DNA of 64,000 bases from UBA3495 sp964629875 (GTDB taxonomy: Bacteria > Chloroflexota > Dehalococcoidia > Lucifugimonadales > UBA3495), in NCBI GenBank assembly GCA_964629875.1, contig CAZVRK010000009.1, forward strand, positions 19,725 through 83,724, read 5' to 3'. The notes beneath the pieces are model-generated. The model saw nothing but the letters and a program-made list of their open reading frames with translations. It searched no databases and was not told the DNA's origin. Shown here piece by piece: positions 43,142 through 51,225 of this stretch; position 1 is the stretch's first letter; the number at the start of each line of letters is the position of its first letter. A program made the position numbers and the translations under genes.

Positions 43142-43761
43142 ACTAGTCCTCCATTGAAATATTGTGGTTCGATATGGGTATCAGGTCTTTGGGTTTCAGT
43201 AGTACTCTCTTGATTGGGTAGGGGGAGCTCTCATCCACTTTAGAGGGTCTCTCACGAATTCGAGTAGCGATAGTATGCCACGATGCAATAATTCCATGAC
43301 CTGGAGGGCATATCGTGGCTTGAACAGCGTAGGATTTGTGGCAGGGAATATGTTGATGACGCCAGTTATCAATGCTTGCTTTGTCCAAGCTTCACTAGCA
43401 GCGTTATAATAAACTGGGGAACGTGTGACCATCACGATCCTACGCTCTAGGTGCTACAGGTTGTCCGCCCTGCGCCTAGGGCTCTTTATTATCGAATTTG
43501 TTTCTGCCTAATGTGATAGATCTAACCGCGTTATATATCGACGATTTGCTCATAGTATATCTTTTAACACTACGATTACCTGTCATTACATTTGCATATT
43601 TCGTATAATATATAATATTAAATGCATTAAACTATATAGTAATTCGCAATCCACGCCTTTATTTGATGCCCTAATATATATAATCTGGTGACCTGATGTC
43701 AAGATTCATAAGGGGCTCTTTGGTGCCAAATTGTGTCTTGGCCTAACAGAAATGAAGAAGC
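43142..43761. other. 620-nt region without a convincing gene
   Basis: It lies between the solute-binding protein gene and tauE, both leftward. On the minus strand there are two overlapping open frames of about 80 codons (43196-43435 and 43143-43388) with no ribosome-binding site and no recognised homology; they may be remnants of a decayed gene. An 11-bp hairpin with one G-T pair is formed by 43444-43454 and 43472-43482 and is followed by TCTTTATT on the + strand. From 43550 to 43680 the DNA is very AT-rich. It must hold the promoter and leader for the solute-binding protein, but I could not place it. Confidence 0.5.
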
Positions 43762-44793
43762 TTATTTAAATATCTTGGACTTAACCAGTAAGCTGCAGAT
43801 GATCAATGCGATAATGCCAGATACACCTAACAATACAAATGAGGCAAGTGTTGATAGAAATTCTAATTCTGAGCTGAATGTTGAAACTTGCTTCATGCCA
43901 ATTGCAACGCTGCCGCTCAATACAGTAATTCCAAATAAGACACGTATTCTGGATGGGTCAACTAATTTCGTTGCTCCCGCTCCCAGTTGAGACCCTAGTG
44001 AAGCTGCTGTCAACATTACTATGGCCATGGTGGGGTCAACATGATTTCCAAGGGAATATATAAAGGTCCCTACAGATCCTGTAATGATGATCTGAAACAA
44101 GTCGGTTCCTATGGCGACTGTTGTTGGAATTCCTACGACATAGACCAACAGCGGCATTAGGATGAATCCTCCTCCGGCACCAAGCAACCCGGCGAGGAAT
44201 CCTATAAAGAAACCGATAGATATAGGTATAAAAATGGAAATGCTATCTACTTTTGAAACAGGTAATTTCACGTACGTTGGTATTGGGCTTAGGCCAGGTA
44301 TCCTGATGTTGTGTGGTGGAATGCGCATGTTCTGGATCCGTTGGGCTAATTTAGCCGTCGAGACAGTTTCCCCATTTTCCTGGTGCTTTCGGGTTTTGAA
44401 GAAATCGTAAATGATAAATACTCCCAGAGTAGTTAGGAAAACTATGAACACATATCCTATTACCGGTCCTGCTATACCCGCATCATCTAGCGCGCTGTTT
44501 AGATGTTCCGCTAGTATTTCGGCAGGGATTGTTCCGGAAACCATTAGAAAACCCAGTTTGAAATCAACATTTCCCATTCCCTTATGCTTTAGCATATTTA
44601 TTATGGAAGATCCCATAACAAGGGTTAGGCCTGTCCCAACTGCAAACAGAGGGGGAACCCCGAATACGAGCAACCCGCCAGTAATTAAAAACCCACCGCC
44701 GACTCCAAAGAAGCCACCGAGTGTCCCTACAATAACTCCAAGGAACATTAAAAGGAAGGGATTAACTACTATTTCAGCGTTGGGGAAAAACAT
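43762..44793 (-). CDS. TauE/SafE family sulfite/sulfonate exporter-like membrane protein
   Basis: 343 aa. Two homologous membrane halves, each opening with a glycine-rich helix: LGVIVGTLGGFFGVGGGFLI (about 18-37) and IGFFIGFLAGLLGAGGGFIL (about 197-216). They are separated by a charged cytoplasmic loop (about 130-185). This is the TauE/SafE (DUF81) architecture with about 8-9 membrane helices. Members export sulfite, sulfoacetate or other organic anions produced by C1 and sulfonate metabolism. A small membrane protein is encoded immediately upstream, with 4 nt between. Confidence 0.9.
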   Translation of the reverse strand: MFFPNAEIVVNPFLLMFLGVIVGTLGGFFGVGGGFLITGGLLVFGVPPLFAVGTGLTLVMGSSIINMLKHKGMGNVDFKLGFLMVSGTIPAEILAEHLNSALDDAGIAGPVIGYVFIVFLTTLGVFIIYDFFKTRKHQENGETVSTAKLAQRIQNMRIPPHNIRIPGLSPIPTYVKLPVSKVDSISIFIPISIGFFIGFLAGLLGAGGGFILMPLLVYVVGIPTTVAIGTDLFQIIITGSVGTFIYSLGNHVDPTMAIVMLTAASLGSQLGAGATKLVDPSRIRVLFGITVLSGSVAIGMKQVSTFSSELEFLSTLASFVLLGVSGIIALIICSLLVKSKIFK

Positions 44794-44797
44794 TGGG

Positions 44798-44974
44798 TCA
44801 CTTTGCTGGCCTGGTTAATAACCTGCTGAGGTAACGACATGCGGAAAATAATGATTGCCAAAAGAAATACAGCGTAAGTGCAGTTATGGCTACTGTTGCC
44901 ATTACAGATATGGACCATATTAAGGGATGCGCAGCGCTGTATTCTGCGAGAAATGTTCCTATCATTTCATACAT
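44798..44974 (-). CDS. small single-pass membrane protein upstream of TauE/SafE
   Basis: 58 aa, not previously obvious because it is short. One membrane helix at about 18-42 (LIWSISVMATVAITALTLYF) is followed by a basic, cytoplasm-type tail (CRYLSRLLTRPAK). Its TGA stop lies 4 nt before the tauE ATG, so the two would be co-translated. A TATAAT ends 1 nt before the first ATG; transcription would then start within the first codons, so the second ATG (44965) could be a leaderless start giving 55 aa. No good -35 is present. Probably a partner or assembly factor of the exporter; function inferred from position only. Confidence 0.5.
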   Translation of the reverse strand: MYEMIGTFLAEYSAAHPLIWSISVMATVAITALTLYFFWQSLFSACRYLSRLLTRPAK

Positions 44975-45128
44975 ATTATAGCCCGTATATGGTCGCTGAT
45001 TAATTGCATTTAGTGTGTCGTTAGAGATAACATTTGATCTGTATGAATACTGGAGTTGTTATTTGTAGAGACAATCATAACATCTTCACAAAACTGCAAT
45101 GCAGGGATAGAACGTCTTAACGATAATT

Positions 45129-46310
45129 ATGGCTAGTGAATTCTGTTTTAACTTGAATAATACACAGGGGAAAGCGCGTTCCGGGCAATTTGTTACTCCT
45201 CACGGAACGGTTAGTACGCCTGCTTTTATGCCTGTTGCTACACAGGCTACCGTTAAAACATTGACTCCTGATGACGTGGTTGATATCGGGGCAGAAATTG
45301 TACTCAGCAATGCCTATCATTTATATCTGCGGCCTGGGAACGATATGGTCCAGAGACTAGGCGGATTGCATAAGTTCATGGGTTGGGAGAAACCTATATT
45401 GACAGATAGTGGAGGGTTTCAGGCTTTTAGCATGGGAACCCTTAAGAAAGTCAACGACGAGGGTATAAGTTTTAAGTCACACATCGATGGCAGTGATCAT
45501 TGGTTTACACCGGAAATAGCGACAGTAAACCAAGAGAAGCTGGGTGCTGACATAATAATGTGTCTTGATCAATGTATTGCAAATGGTGAGTCACGGGAAT
45601 CTGTAGTGAGTGCTATGCAACGGACACATGCCTGGGCTTCGATCTGTTATGACACTCATGTCCTGTCAAGTAATTATGATACACAAGCGCTTTTCGGCAT
45701 TGTACAAGGCGGGGTCTATCCCGATTTGAGAGAGGAGTCTGCAAAATATATAACCGGTATACCGTTTGATGGATATGCAATCGGTGGATTAGCTGTTGGA
45801 GAGTCTAAGAGTGAGATGTATGAGGTGACGTCCTTTGTTACTGAATTGCTGCCAGACGATAAGCCTCGTTATCTTATGGGTGTGGGGTCTCCCGAAGACC
45901 TTATTGAAGCGATAGCCAGTGGTGTAGACATGTGTGATTGTGTATTACCTACCAGGGTAGCACGTAACGGCGCTTTGTTTACCAACGAAGGAAGAGTCAA
46001 TATATCGAACCGTAGATTTGCGGATATGGATCAGCCCTTGTGCGACGATTGCGATTGTTACACTTGCAGTAAGTTTTCTGCTGCGTATCTGTGGCACCTG
46101 TTCAAGTCGAAAGAGATACTAGGTTTGAGGCTGGCCAGTATACATAACTTGCGATTCGTCACGCGGCTTATGGAAAATGCACGGATCGCGATAGTTGAAA
46201 ATACGTTTGAAGAATTTAGGATGAAATTCTGGGATTCTTATAGTCCAACAGATGAATCTGCCAGGTTGCGTCAGAAGGATAGATGGCTGGCTGCTAGAGA
46301 TGGTGAATAA
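45129..46310 (+). CDS. tgt: tRNA-guanine(34) transglycosylase
   Basis: 393 aa. (Beta/alpha)8 barrel with TPAFMPVATQATVKTL, the active-site DSGGFQAFSMGTL and GGLAVGESKSEM. The second catalytic Asp is in ILCLDQC-like IIMCLDQCIA, and zinc ligands are in CDDCDCYTCSKFSAAYLWHLF. It exchanges guanine 34 of GUN-anticodon tRNAs for preQ1 on the queuosine pathway. No other que genes are near. No clear ribosome-binding site precedes the ATG. Its last codons form part of the terminator's left arm. Confidence 0.97.
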   Translation: MASEFCFNLNNTQGKARSGQFVTPHGTVSTPAFMPVATQATVKTLTPDDVVDIGAEIVLSNAYHLYLRPGNDMVQRLGGLHKFMGWEKPILTDSGGFQAFSMGTLKKVNDEGISFKSHIDGSDHWFTPEIATVNQEKLGADIIMCLDQCIANGESRESVVSAMQRTHAWASICYDTHVLSSNYDTQALFGIVQGGVYPDLREESAKYITGIPFDGYAIGGLAVGESKSEMYEVTSFVTELLPDDKPRYLMGVGSPEDLIEAIASGVDMCDCVLPTRVARNGALFTNEGRVNISNRRFADMDQPLCDDCDCYTCSKFSAAYLWHLFKSKEILGLRLASIHNLRFVTRLMENARIAIVENTFEEFRMKFWDSYSPTDESARLRQKDRWLAARDGE

Positions 46311-46352
46311 AAATAAGGGTGCCGGTTTAAGCACCCTTATTTTTATTCACCA
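46301..46352. terminator. bidirectional terminator overlapping the tgt stop
   Basis: 22-bp perfect arms (46301-46322 and 46331-46352) with an 8-nt loop. Core AAGGGTGC, flanked by A5/T5. The left arm contains the last codons and stop of tgt. It separates tgt (+) from the sulfur-carrier gene (-). Confidence 0.92.
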
Positions 46353-46370
46353 TTAGTGTCGTTAAGGTGA

Positions 46371-46652
46371 TTAGGTTGTCCCACCGGCTACGGCTGGGAC
46401 TATGCTAATCTCATCTCCCTCTTTAGTGTCTGTGGATAAGCCACTGAGGAATCGAACATCTTCCCCGTTTAAGTATATGTTTACAAAGTATCTGAGCTCA
46501 CCATTTTCGTCAATGAGCCTCTCTTTAAACCCGGGGTATTCCGATTCCAGGTTATCTATCATCACTGATAGTATTGACTCGTTCACTTCTACCTTGTCTT
46601 GTCCGTTTGTCATTTTTCTTAGTGGGGTAGGAATTCTAACTAAGACGCCCAT
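46371..46652 (-). CDS. CysO/MoaD-family sulfur carrier protein
   Basis: 93 aa with AAGGAG before the ATG. Ubiquitin-like beta-grasp fold. The block FVNIYLNGEDVRFLSGLST is nearly the same as in Mycobacterium tuberculosis CysO, and the tail AVAGG is the usual activated diglycine end. Here two extra residues follow (AVAGGTT), so the diglycine would need proteolytic exposure before thiocarboxylation. CysO gives its sulfur to cysteine synthase CysM. This gene ends an operon with a NIL-domain and a threonine-synthase-like gene, so the sulfur acceptor may be different. Confidence 0.88.
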   Translation of the reverse strand: MGVLVRIPTPLRKMTNGQDKVEVNESILSVMIDNLESEYPGFKERLIDENGELRYFVNIYLNGEDVRFLSGLSTDTKEGDEISIVPAVAGGTT

Positions 46653-46694
46653 TGGGAACTCCTTATAGTTATTAGACTTGGGTGTTTTTACTGA

Positions 46695-46940
46695 TTAACC
46701 TTCGATTACATCTCCGCCCACTGGGTCTACCCTGACACCGGTGGAACTAACCCATTGTAATCCGCGCTCTATTTCTTCTTTCTCGCCATCTAATTCCAAT
46801 ATTACCCAGCCCATATTTTCACCGATTTCAGCTCTACGGATATTTGTTACAAGATGGAAATCCTGGCCTAGTTTATAGATTACTGGTTCCTTTACTAGGT
46901 CATCAGATTCAAATGTGAATCGTACTCGTTGTCTATCCAC
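46695..46940 (-). CDS. NIL-domain protein
   Basis: 81 aa from a GTG at 46940, 1 nt after the stop of the upstream gene; a TTG at 46952 would overlap that stop and is the alternative. The sequence RVRFTFESDDLVKEPVIYKL and the NIRRAEIGENMGWVILELDG strand match the NIL domain, an ACT-like ferredoxin fold. It is known from MetN methionine transporters and from proteins linked to homocysteine synthesis from aspartate semialdehyde in methanogens. Alone, it could be a ligand sensor or a partner of the PLP enzyme encoded before it. Confidence 0.8.
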   Translation of the reverse strand: MDRQRVRFTFESDDLVKEPVIYKLGQDFHLVTNIRRAEIGENMGWVILELDGEKEEIERGLQWVSSTGVRVDPVGGDVIEG

Positions 46941-46941
46941 T

Positions 46942-48231
46942 TTATCTACCAACCGGATTGAAGTTGTTTAGAGCCTCCTCAAAAGAGCTCAGCATTGGTT
47001 TTACTCGCAGAGGATTAACGACCTCTTCCACGGCCTCCTGGGTCTTTAGTCCATTACCAGTAATATAGGCAACAGTCAGCTCGTCAGGCTTAATTGCACC
47101 AGATTCTGCAAGCTTCTTGAGTCCCGAAATTACTACACCACCTGCTGTTTCAGTAAAAATACCCTCGGTTTGGGCGAGTAGTTTAATACCCTCTACGACC
47201 TCGGGTTCGGGAACGATAGTACCGCTACCGCCGGAGTTCTTAATAACACGTAATGCGTATATGCCATCTGCTGGATTTCCGATGGCAAGGGACTTGGCTA
47301 TGCTGTTTGGCTTAACTGGCATCACGTGGGACTGGCCTTCTTTCCATGCGGTAACTATTGGTGAACAACCTTCTGCCTGGGTCATATGCATCTTGGTTAC
47401 TACTGCAGGATGATGCACCGTGTTTTGGTCTTCGCCAAACGACATTGGATCGACACCATCCAGTAGACCGAGACAGGCTAGTTCATTAAACCCTTTCCAA
47501 ATCTTTGTAAACATTGCACCAGATGCAGACGGGACTATGGCGTGATCTGGAACTCTCCACCCGAGTTGCTCTGCTACCTCGTACCCAAGTGTCTTGCTAC
47601 CTTCAGCGTAATATGGACGCATATTTATATTAACGAAAGCCCAGGGGTAATTATCACCAACCTCGCTACACAGACGGTTAACTTCATCGTAGTTGCCATC
47701 TACAGATACTAGGGTTGGTGCATAGACAGCAGCTCCTATGATTTTACCTCTTTCCAGGTCTGATGGTATAAATACTACTGACTTCATCCCTGCCCTAGCT
47801 GCATGAGCTGCGACGCTACAGGCTAGGTTACCAGTAGATGCACAGGACAAGGTTTCAAAACCGAATTCTACTGCTTTAGTTGCTGCGACTGATACGACCC
47901 TGTCTTTGAAAGAGTATGAGGGATTTACGCTATCGTTCTTAATGTATAGGTTGTTTAAGCCAAGTTTCTTACCGAGATTGTTGGCCTTGAGTAGAGGCGT
48001 GTATCCAGCCATTATATCCACAGGGGTTTCTCCACTGGCTGGGAGTAAGTCTTCGTACCGCCATATACTTAGTGGTCCTTGGGATATTTTTTCCTTGCTT
48101 ATGACCTGTGAGATTGTGTTGTAGTCGTAATCTACTTCGAGGGGTCCAAAGCAAAAATCGCACACGTTTAGAGCTTCAGCAGGATATTCCCTGCTGCACT
48201 CGCGACACCGCAACCCACTTACATATGCCAT
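46942..48231 (-). CDS. threonine synthase-like PLP enzyme with zinc-ribbon N-terminus
   Basis: 429 aa with GGAGG before the ATG. Cys9, Cys12, Cys24 and Cys27 form an N-terminal zinc ribbon. The PLP lysine is Lys109 in NPSYSFKDRVV, where ordinary threonine synthases have NPTGSFKDRG. ASTGNLACSVAAHAARAG is the PLP phosphate region. It is annotated by family as threonine synthase, acting on O-phosphohomoserine. A more canonical thrC with hom lies at 60 kb, and this gene shares an operon with a sulfur carrier and a NIL domain, so it may make homocysteine or cysteine instead. That is inference. A good promoter lies upstream. Confidence 0.85.
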   Translation of the reverse strand: MAYVSGLRCRECSREYPAEALNVCDFCFGPLEVDYDYNTISQVISKEKISQGPLSIWRYEDLLPASGETPVDIMAGYTPLLKANNLGKKLGLNNLYIKNDSVNPSYSFKDRVVSVAATKAVEFGFETLSCASTGNLACSVAAHAARAGMKSVVFIPSDLERGKIIGAAVYAPTLVSVDGNYDEVNRLCSEVGDNYPWAFVNINMRPYYAEGSKTLGYEVAEQLGWRVPDHAIVPSASGAMFTKIWKGFNELACLGLLDGVDPMSFGEDQNTVHHPAVVTKMHMTQAEGCSPIVTAWKEGQSHVMPVKPNSIAKSLAIGNPADGIYALRVIKNSGGSGTIVPEPEVVEGIKLLAQTEGIFTETAGGVVISGLKKLAESGAIKPDELTVAYITGNGLKTQEAVEEVVNPLRVKPMLSSFEEALNNFNPVGR

Positions 48232-48300
48232 TATTAATTACCTCCGTGGGGTGGTGGGATTACGCAAACCCACTACCTATCATAGCGGACAGCATCGGTG

Positions 48301-48329
48301 ATCGTAACAAAGCGCCTAATTCATGTCAA
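48301..48329 (-). promoter_or_regulatory. sigma70-like promoter for the PLP enzyme - NIL - CysO operon
   Basis: Read leftward: perfect -35 TTGACA (48324-48329), 17-nt spacer, -10 TACGAT (48301-48306). The leader between it and the ATG at 48231 contains a GTGGG/CCCAC hairpin (around 48250-48275) just before the ribosome-binding site, which could modulate translation. Confidence 0.6.
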
Positions 48330-48495
48330 GAAACTAGGGGCAGCGCTCGTACGAAGATCTTCACCAATATGAGTAATCATGTCTTATTTACTTGCCTGAA
48401 CGTTGCATTTTTCGTAAAATCGGGTTGTGATGATGTGGTGTGGTCGAGATATGCGGCCTGCTGATATATAGTCCAACTCTTTGGAGGCCGGAAAC

Positions 48496-49848
48496 ATGTT
48501 TAATTTTCCTCTATTGTCACTACCTTTTTTTTCTTCACCCATGGGGTCTTACCAGTTTGCTGGTGGAGAGTTAACAGAGATAGTGATCCATATACTAATC
48601 CAGTTGGCAGTCATACTGTTTGTGGCCAAGGTCGCTGGTGAACTTGCGTCGCGCTTCCTGAAAATTCCACCCGTTTTGGCAGAGCTAGCTGCTGGAGTAT
48701 TGATTGGTCCCTTTGCACTCGGAGGTATTGCAATCCCGGGATTTGGACCCCTTTTCCCGATACCAATGATTGATGGCCACGCGGCTGCAATACCCGTCAG
48801 TAATGAGCTTTTTGTTATAGCTCAAGTCGGGTCTATATTCCTGTTATTTGCTATAGGGCTAGAAACTAATCTTAAACAATTTCTTCGCTACGCAGGTCCA
48901 GCGACAGCTGTAGCACTTGGAGGAGTACTCATACCATTCTTCCTGGGCGCCTGGGCTACGGTAGCGTTTGGTTTTGCAGGTCCAGCTGGAATATGGTCAC
49001 CTTCGGCACTCTTTATTGGGGCGATAATGACCGCGACCTCTGTTGGTATTACCGCGAGGGTATTATCAGACCTATCGCGACTTGACTCTCCGGAAGGCGT
49101 TACTGTTTTAGCTGCTGCTGTAGTTGATGACGTGCTTGGCATATTGGTTCTTACCGTGGTGGTTGGACTTAGCGTTGCGGGCAGTATAACTGCTGCCGGG
49201 GTAGGATTGATTGCCTTCAAGGCAATTGCGTTTTGGCTAGGTTTGACAGTTGTAGGTATCCTGGTAGCGCCATATATAGAGCGCATTGTAAACCGGTTTA
49301 AAGTTAGTGGTGCTGGCCTAGTGTTAACTGTTGCATTGGCATTATTCGCCGCGGGTTTGGCCGAGATATTTGGACTCGCCTTTATCATTGGTGCTTTTTC
49401 AATCGGTCTTGCTTTATCTACTACTAAGATGGGCCACACCGTGGAAGAACAGATGATTCCCGTCACAAATATCCTGGTTCCAGTATTTTTCGTGGTCATG
49501 GGGATGCTGGTAGATGTTAGTTCCATGATGAACGCCATATGGTTTGGCTTAGTAATATCTCTCTTGGCTATACTTTCCAAGGTATTTGGATCTGGAATAC
49601 CAGCCCTGTTTAGCGGCTTCAACCTGAGGGGCGCTAGCAGAATTGGCGTAGGAATGATGCCTCGCGGTGAAGTTGCCTTGATCATTGCGGGCATCGGTCT
49701 CACAAACGGTATCATTGGCCAAGACCTTTTTGGCGTGAGCATAATGATGACTGTCATAACCACGCTACTCGCACCGATAGTGCTAATTCCCCTGTTTAAA
49801 CGTGGTGGTGAAGGAACTAGGAAGCCTGGTAGTGACAATAAGTCCTAG
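48496..49848 (+). CDS. CPA2-family cation:proton antiporter
   Basis: 450 aa from the ATG at 48496, set by TTGGAGG 9 nt upstream. Twelve or so membrane helices with FLKIPPVLAELAAGVLIGP, SIFLLFAIGLETNLKQFLRY and AAVVDDVLGILVL (the paired acidic residues of the transport site). It ends after PIVLIPLFKR without the C-terminal TrkA/RCK domain of KefB/C, so it belongs to the short Na+/H+ or K+/H+ exchangers. Role in pH or salt balance likely. Monocistronic; the next + gene is 41 nt away. Confidence 0.9.
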   Translation: MFNFPLLSLPFFSSPMGSYQFAGGELTEIVIHILIQLAVILFVAKVAGELASRFLKIPPVLAELAAGVLIGPFALGGIAIPGFGPLFPIPMIDGHAAAIPVSNELFVIAQVGSIFLLFAIGLETNLKQFLRYAGPATAVALGGVLIPFFLGAWATVAFGFAGPAGIWSPSALFIGAIMTATSVGITARVLSDLSRLDSPEGVTVLAAAVVDDVLGILVLTVVVGLSVAGSITAAGVGLIAFKAIAFWLGLTVVGILVAPYIERIVNRFKVSGAGLVLTVALALFAAGLAEIFGLAFIIGAFSIGLALSTTKMGHTVEEQMIPVTNILVPVFFVVMGMLVDVSSMMNAIWFGLVISLLAILSKVFGSGIPALFSGFNLRGASRIGVGMMPRGEVALIIAGIGLTNGIIGQDLFGVSIMMTVITTLLAPIVLIPLFKRGGEGTRKPGSDNKS

Positions 49849-49889
49849 ATTTATGGATTAGAAAATTATTTATTTGCAGGTGAAGGATT

Positions 49890-50174
49890 ATGATAGGTGT
49901 TTTAACCCATCATTGGGCTAAAGAAGACAAGATAGAAGAAGCTAAAAAACTACTAGACGGAAATGGTCTTGCACAGAGTAAAGCGCCTGGTTTTGGATCG
50001 AGAGAAACCCTCTACTCGCTCAGTGACCCCACTAAGATCACGACCCTTGTAACCTGGGATAGTAATGATATATACGACGCCTGGAGAGCCAGTCCCGAGC
50101 GTGTAGTTGCTATGCATGGCGCCGAGGAATTATGGTCTAGGGCCCCAGAGTCAGAGAGATTCGAGGTAGTTTAG
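49890..50174 (+). CDS. ABM-like dimeric alpha/beta-barrel protein
   Basis: 94 aa with a GGTGAAGGA region before the ATG. The pattern IGVLTHHWAKEDKIEEAKKL, then SKAPGFGSRETLYSL, then TTLVTWDSNDIYDAWRAS is that of small antibiotic biosynthesis monooxygenase (ABM) domains, which form a ferredoxin-like dimer. Members include quinol monooxygenases and heme-degrading enzymes; many are of unknown role. No heme-ligand residue can be assigned. Convergent with the next gene. Confidence 0.75.
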   Translation: MIGVLTHHWAKEDKIEEAKKLLDGNGLAQSKAPGFGSRETLYSLSDPTKITTLVTWDSNDIYDAWRASPERVVAMHGAEELWSRAPESERFEVV

Positions 50175-50191
50175 CTAGGTGATGGCCCATT

Positions 50192-51178
50192 CTAAAGTAG
50201 AATGTTGTCCAGCTTTTGCATATCGAGGTGGTCTTCTATAAGGTTCTTGAAGTGCCTGATTTTCTCCACGTTATGACACGCTGACTTGCCCGTTAATCCT
50301 TCGAGTGACTGGGCTGTATTCATGGTGTTACTTTCAACCATTATTAGAGGGATATCAAGGTTACGGGCTTCTATCTGGACATATTCTGTAGGCTTCCCGC
50401 CGCCGGTCATGACAACACACTTGGTGTCTCCTTTAAAGCAGGCCATGTGGATGTCGGGTCTTTCAGCCCGGGTGATCACGGCCTGGTTATTGTGCCTGCA
50501 GAAATAGTTTGGACCGGAGTCCATGATATTGCCACCTATCAGGAATTTTTGTACTAGCTGCCTTGTGTTTTCAGGTTCGTCAAACCAGGTTCCATCCAGA
50601 TGATCCAGTATCTGCTGGATTTCTACGGATAGCATGAACCGGTCTTCCGGTATCGCACCTATGATTGACGTCTCATTATCAGCGGGATCTGTAATTTGCG
50701 AGCTGACTAGGTTTGACCTGTGCAATGGGTAGCCATTAATTATTATCGCTTCTTGTGATGAGGGATTAGAAGAAAGGTTATCTTGTGCATTCTTGTCCCA
50801 TCGACTAACCAGGATTCGTTTTCCTCCTGTAATGCCGTGGAGGGCTTGTCCAAGAGCGCCATCAGCTGAATCAATGTCAGGACCTTCAATAAATAGAACG
50901 TCTGAAGTGGAGGCATTTTTTTCGATATTAGCCTTGAGGGTTTGTTCTAGTTCTGGTGTTATAGGACCACCAGGCGGGGTCACTGGGTGTGCGGGGGCGG
51001 ATACCCCTAGGAGTTCACTGGCTATGAATGGAGGGTCAGGGTCTTCTGAGGCGCTACTTGAGAATGGCTTGTAGTATGAGACCTTTTTTCCTTTTTCTCG
51101 AAGATATAAGCTAAGGGCCCCGATAATAGAGCTCTTCCCTGATCCTTGGATATTCCCGTCCACCTGGATAATATTCAT
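50192..51178 (-). CDS. BioD-like P-loop / DRTGG-domain protein
   Basis: 328 aa. The N-terminus has a P-loop GNIQGSGKSS (8-17) in a dethiobiotin synthetase / cobyric acid synthase-like fold, with LFIEGPDIDSADGA as Walker B-like region. The C-terminal about 110 residues are a DRTGG domain (NQAVITRAERPDIHMACFKG, MTGGGKPTEYV). The same two modules precede the catalytic domain in long phosphotransacetylases; here that domain is absent. Such stand-alone proteins may bind a nucleotide regulator. Function not established. Confidence 0.82.
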   Translation of the reverse strand: MNIIQVDGNIQGSGKSSIIGALSLYLREKGKKVSYYKPFSSSASEDPDPPFIASELLGVSAPAHPVTPPGGPITPELEQTLKANIEKNASTSDVLFIEGPDIDSADGALGQALHGITGGKRILVSRWDKNAQDNLSSNPSSQEAIIINGYPLHRSNLVSSQITDPADNETSIIGAIPEDRFMLSVEIQQILDHLDGTWFDEPENTRQLVQKFLIGGNIMDSGPNYFCRHNNQAVITRAERPDIHMACFKGDTKCVVMTGGGKPTEYVQIEARNLDIPLIMVESNTMNTAQSLEGLTGKSACHNVEKIRHFKNLIEDHLDMQKLDNILL

Positions 51179-51225
51179 CTGTGCTGATTAAATCTTCTTT
51201 CAATTATGATGTCTAACTACTATAA

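Noticed and set aside
48888..49838. A 316-codon open frame on the minus strand
   Set aside because: It lies wholly opposite the antiporter gene, lacks a ribosome-binding site, and its Pro/Thr/Ser-rich sequence is the expected antisense of hydrophobic helices.
50190..50206. Hairpin CATTCTA-AAG-TAGAATG as a terminator
   Set aside because: It is only 7 bp, AT-rich, overlaps the end of the BioD/DRTGG gene, and has no T-tract.
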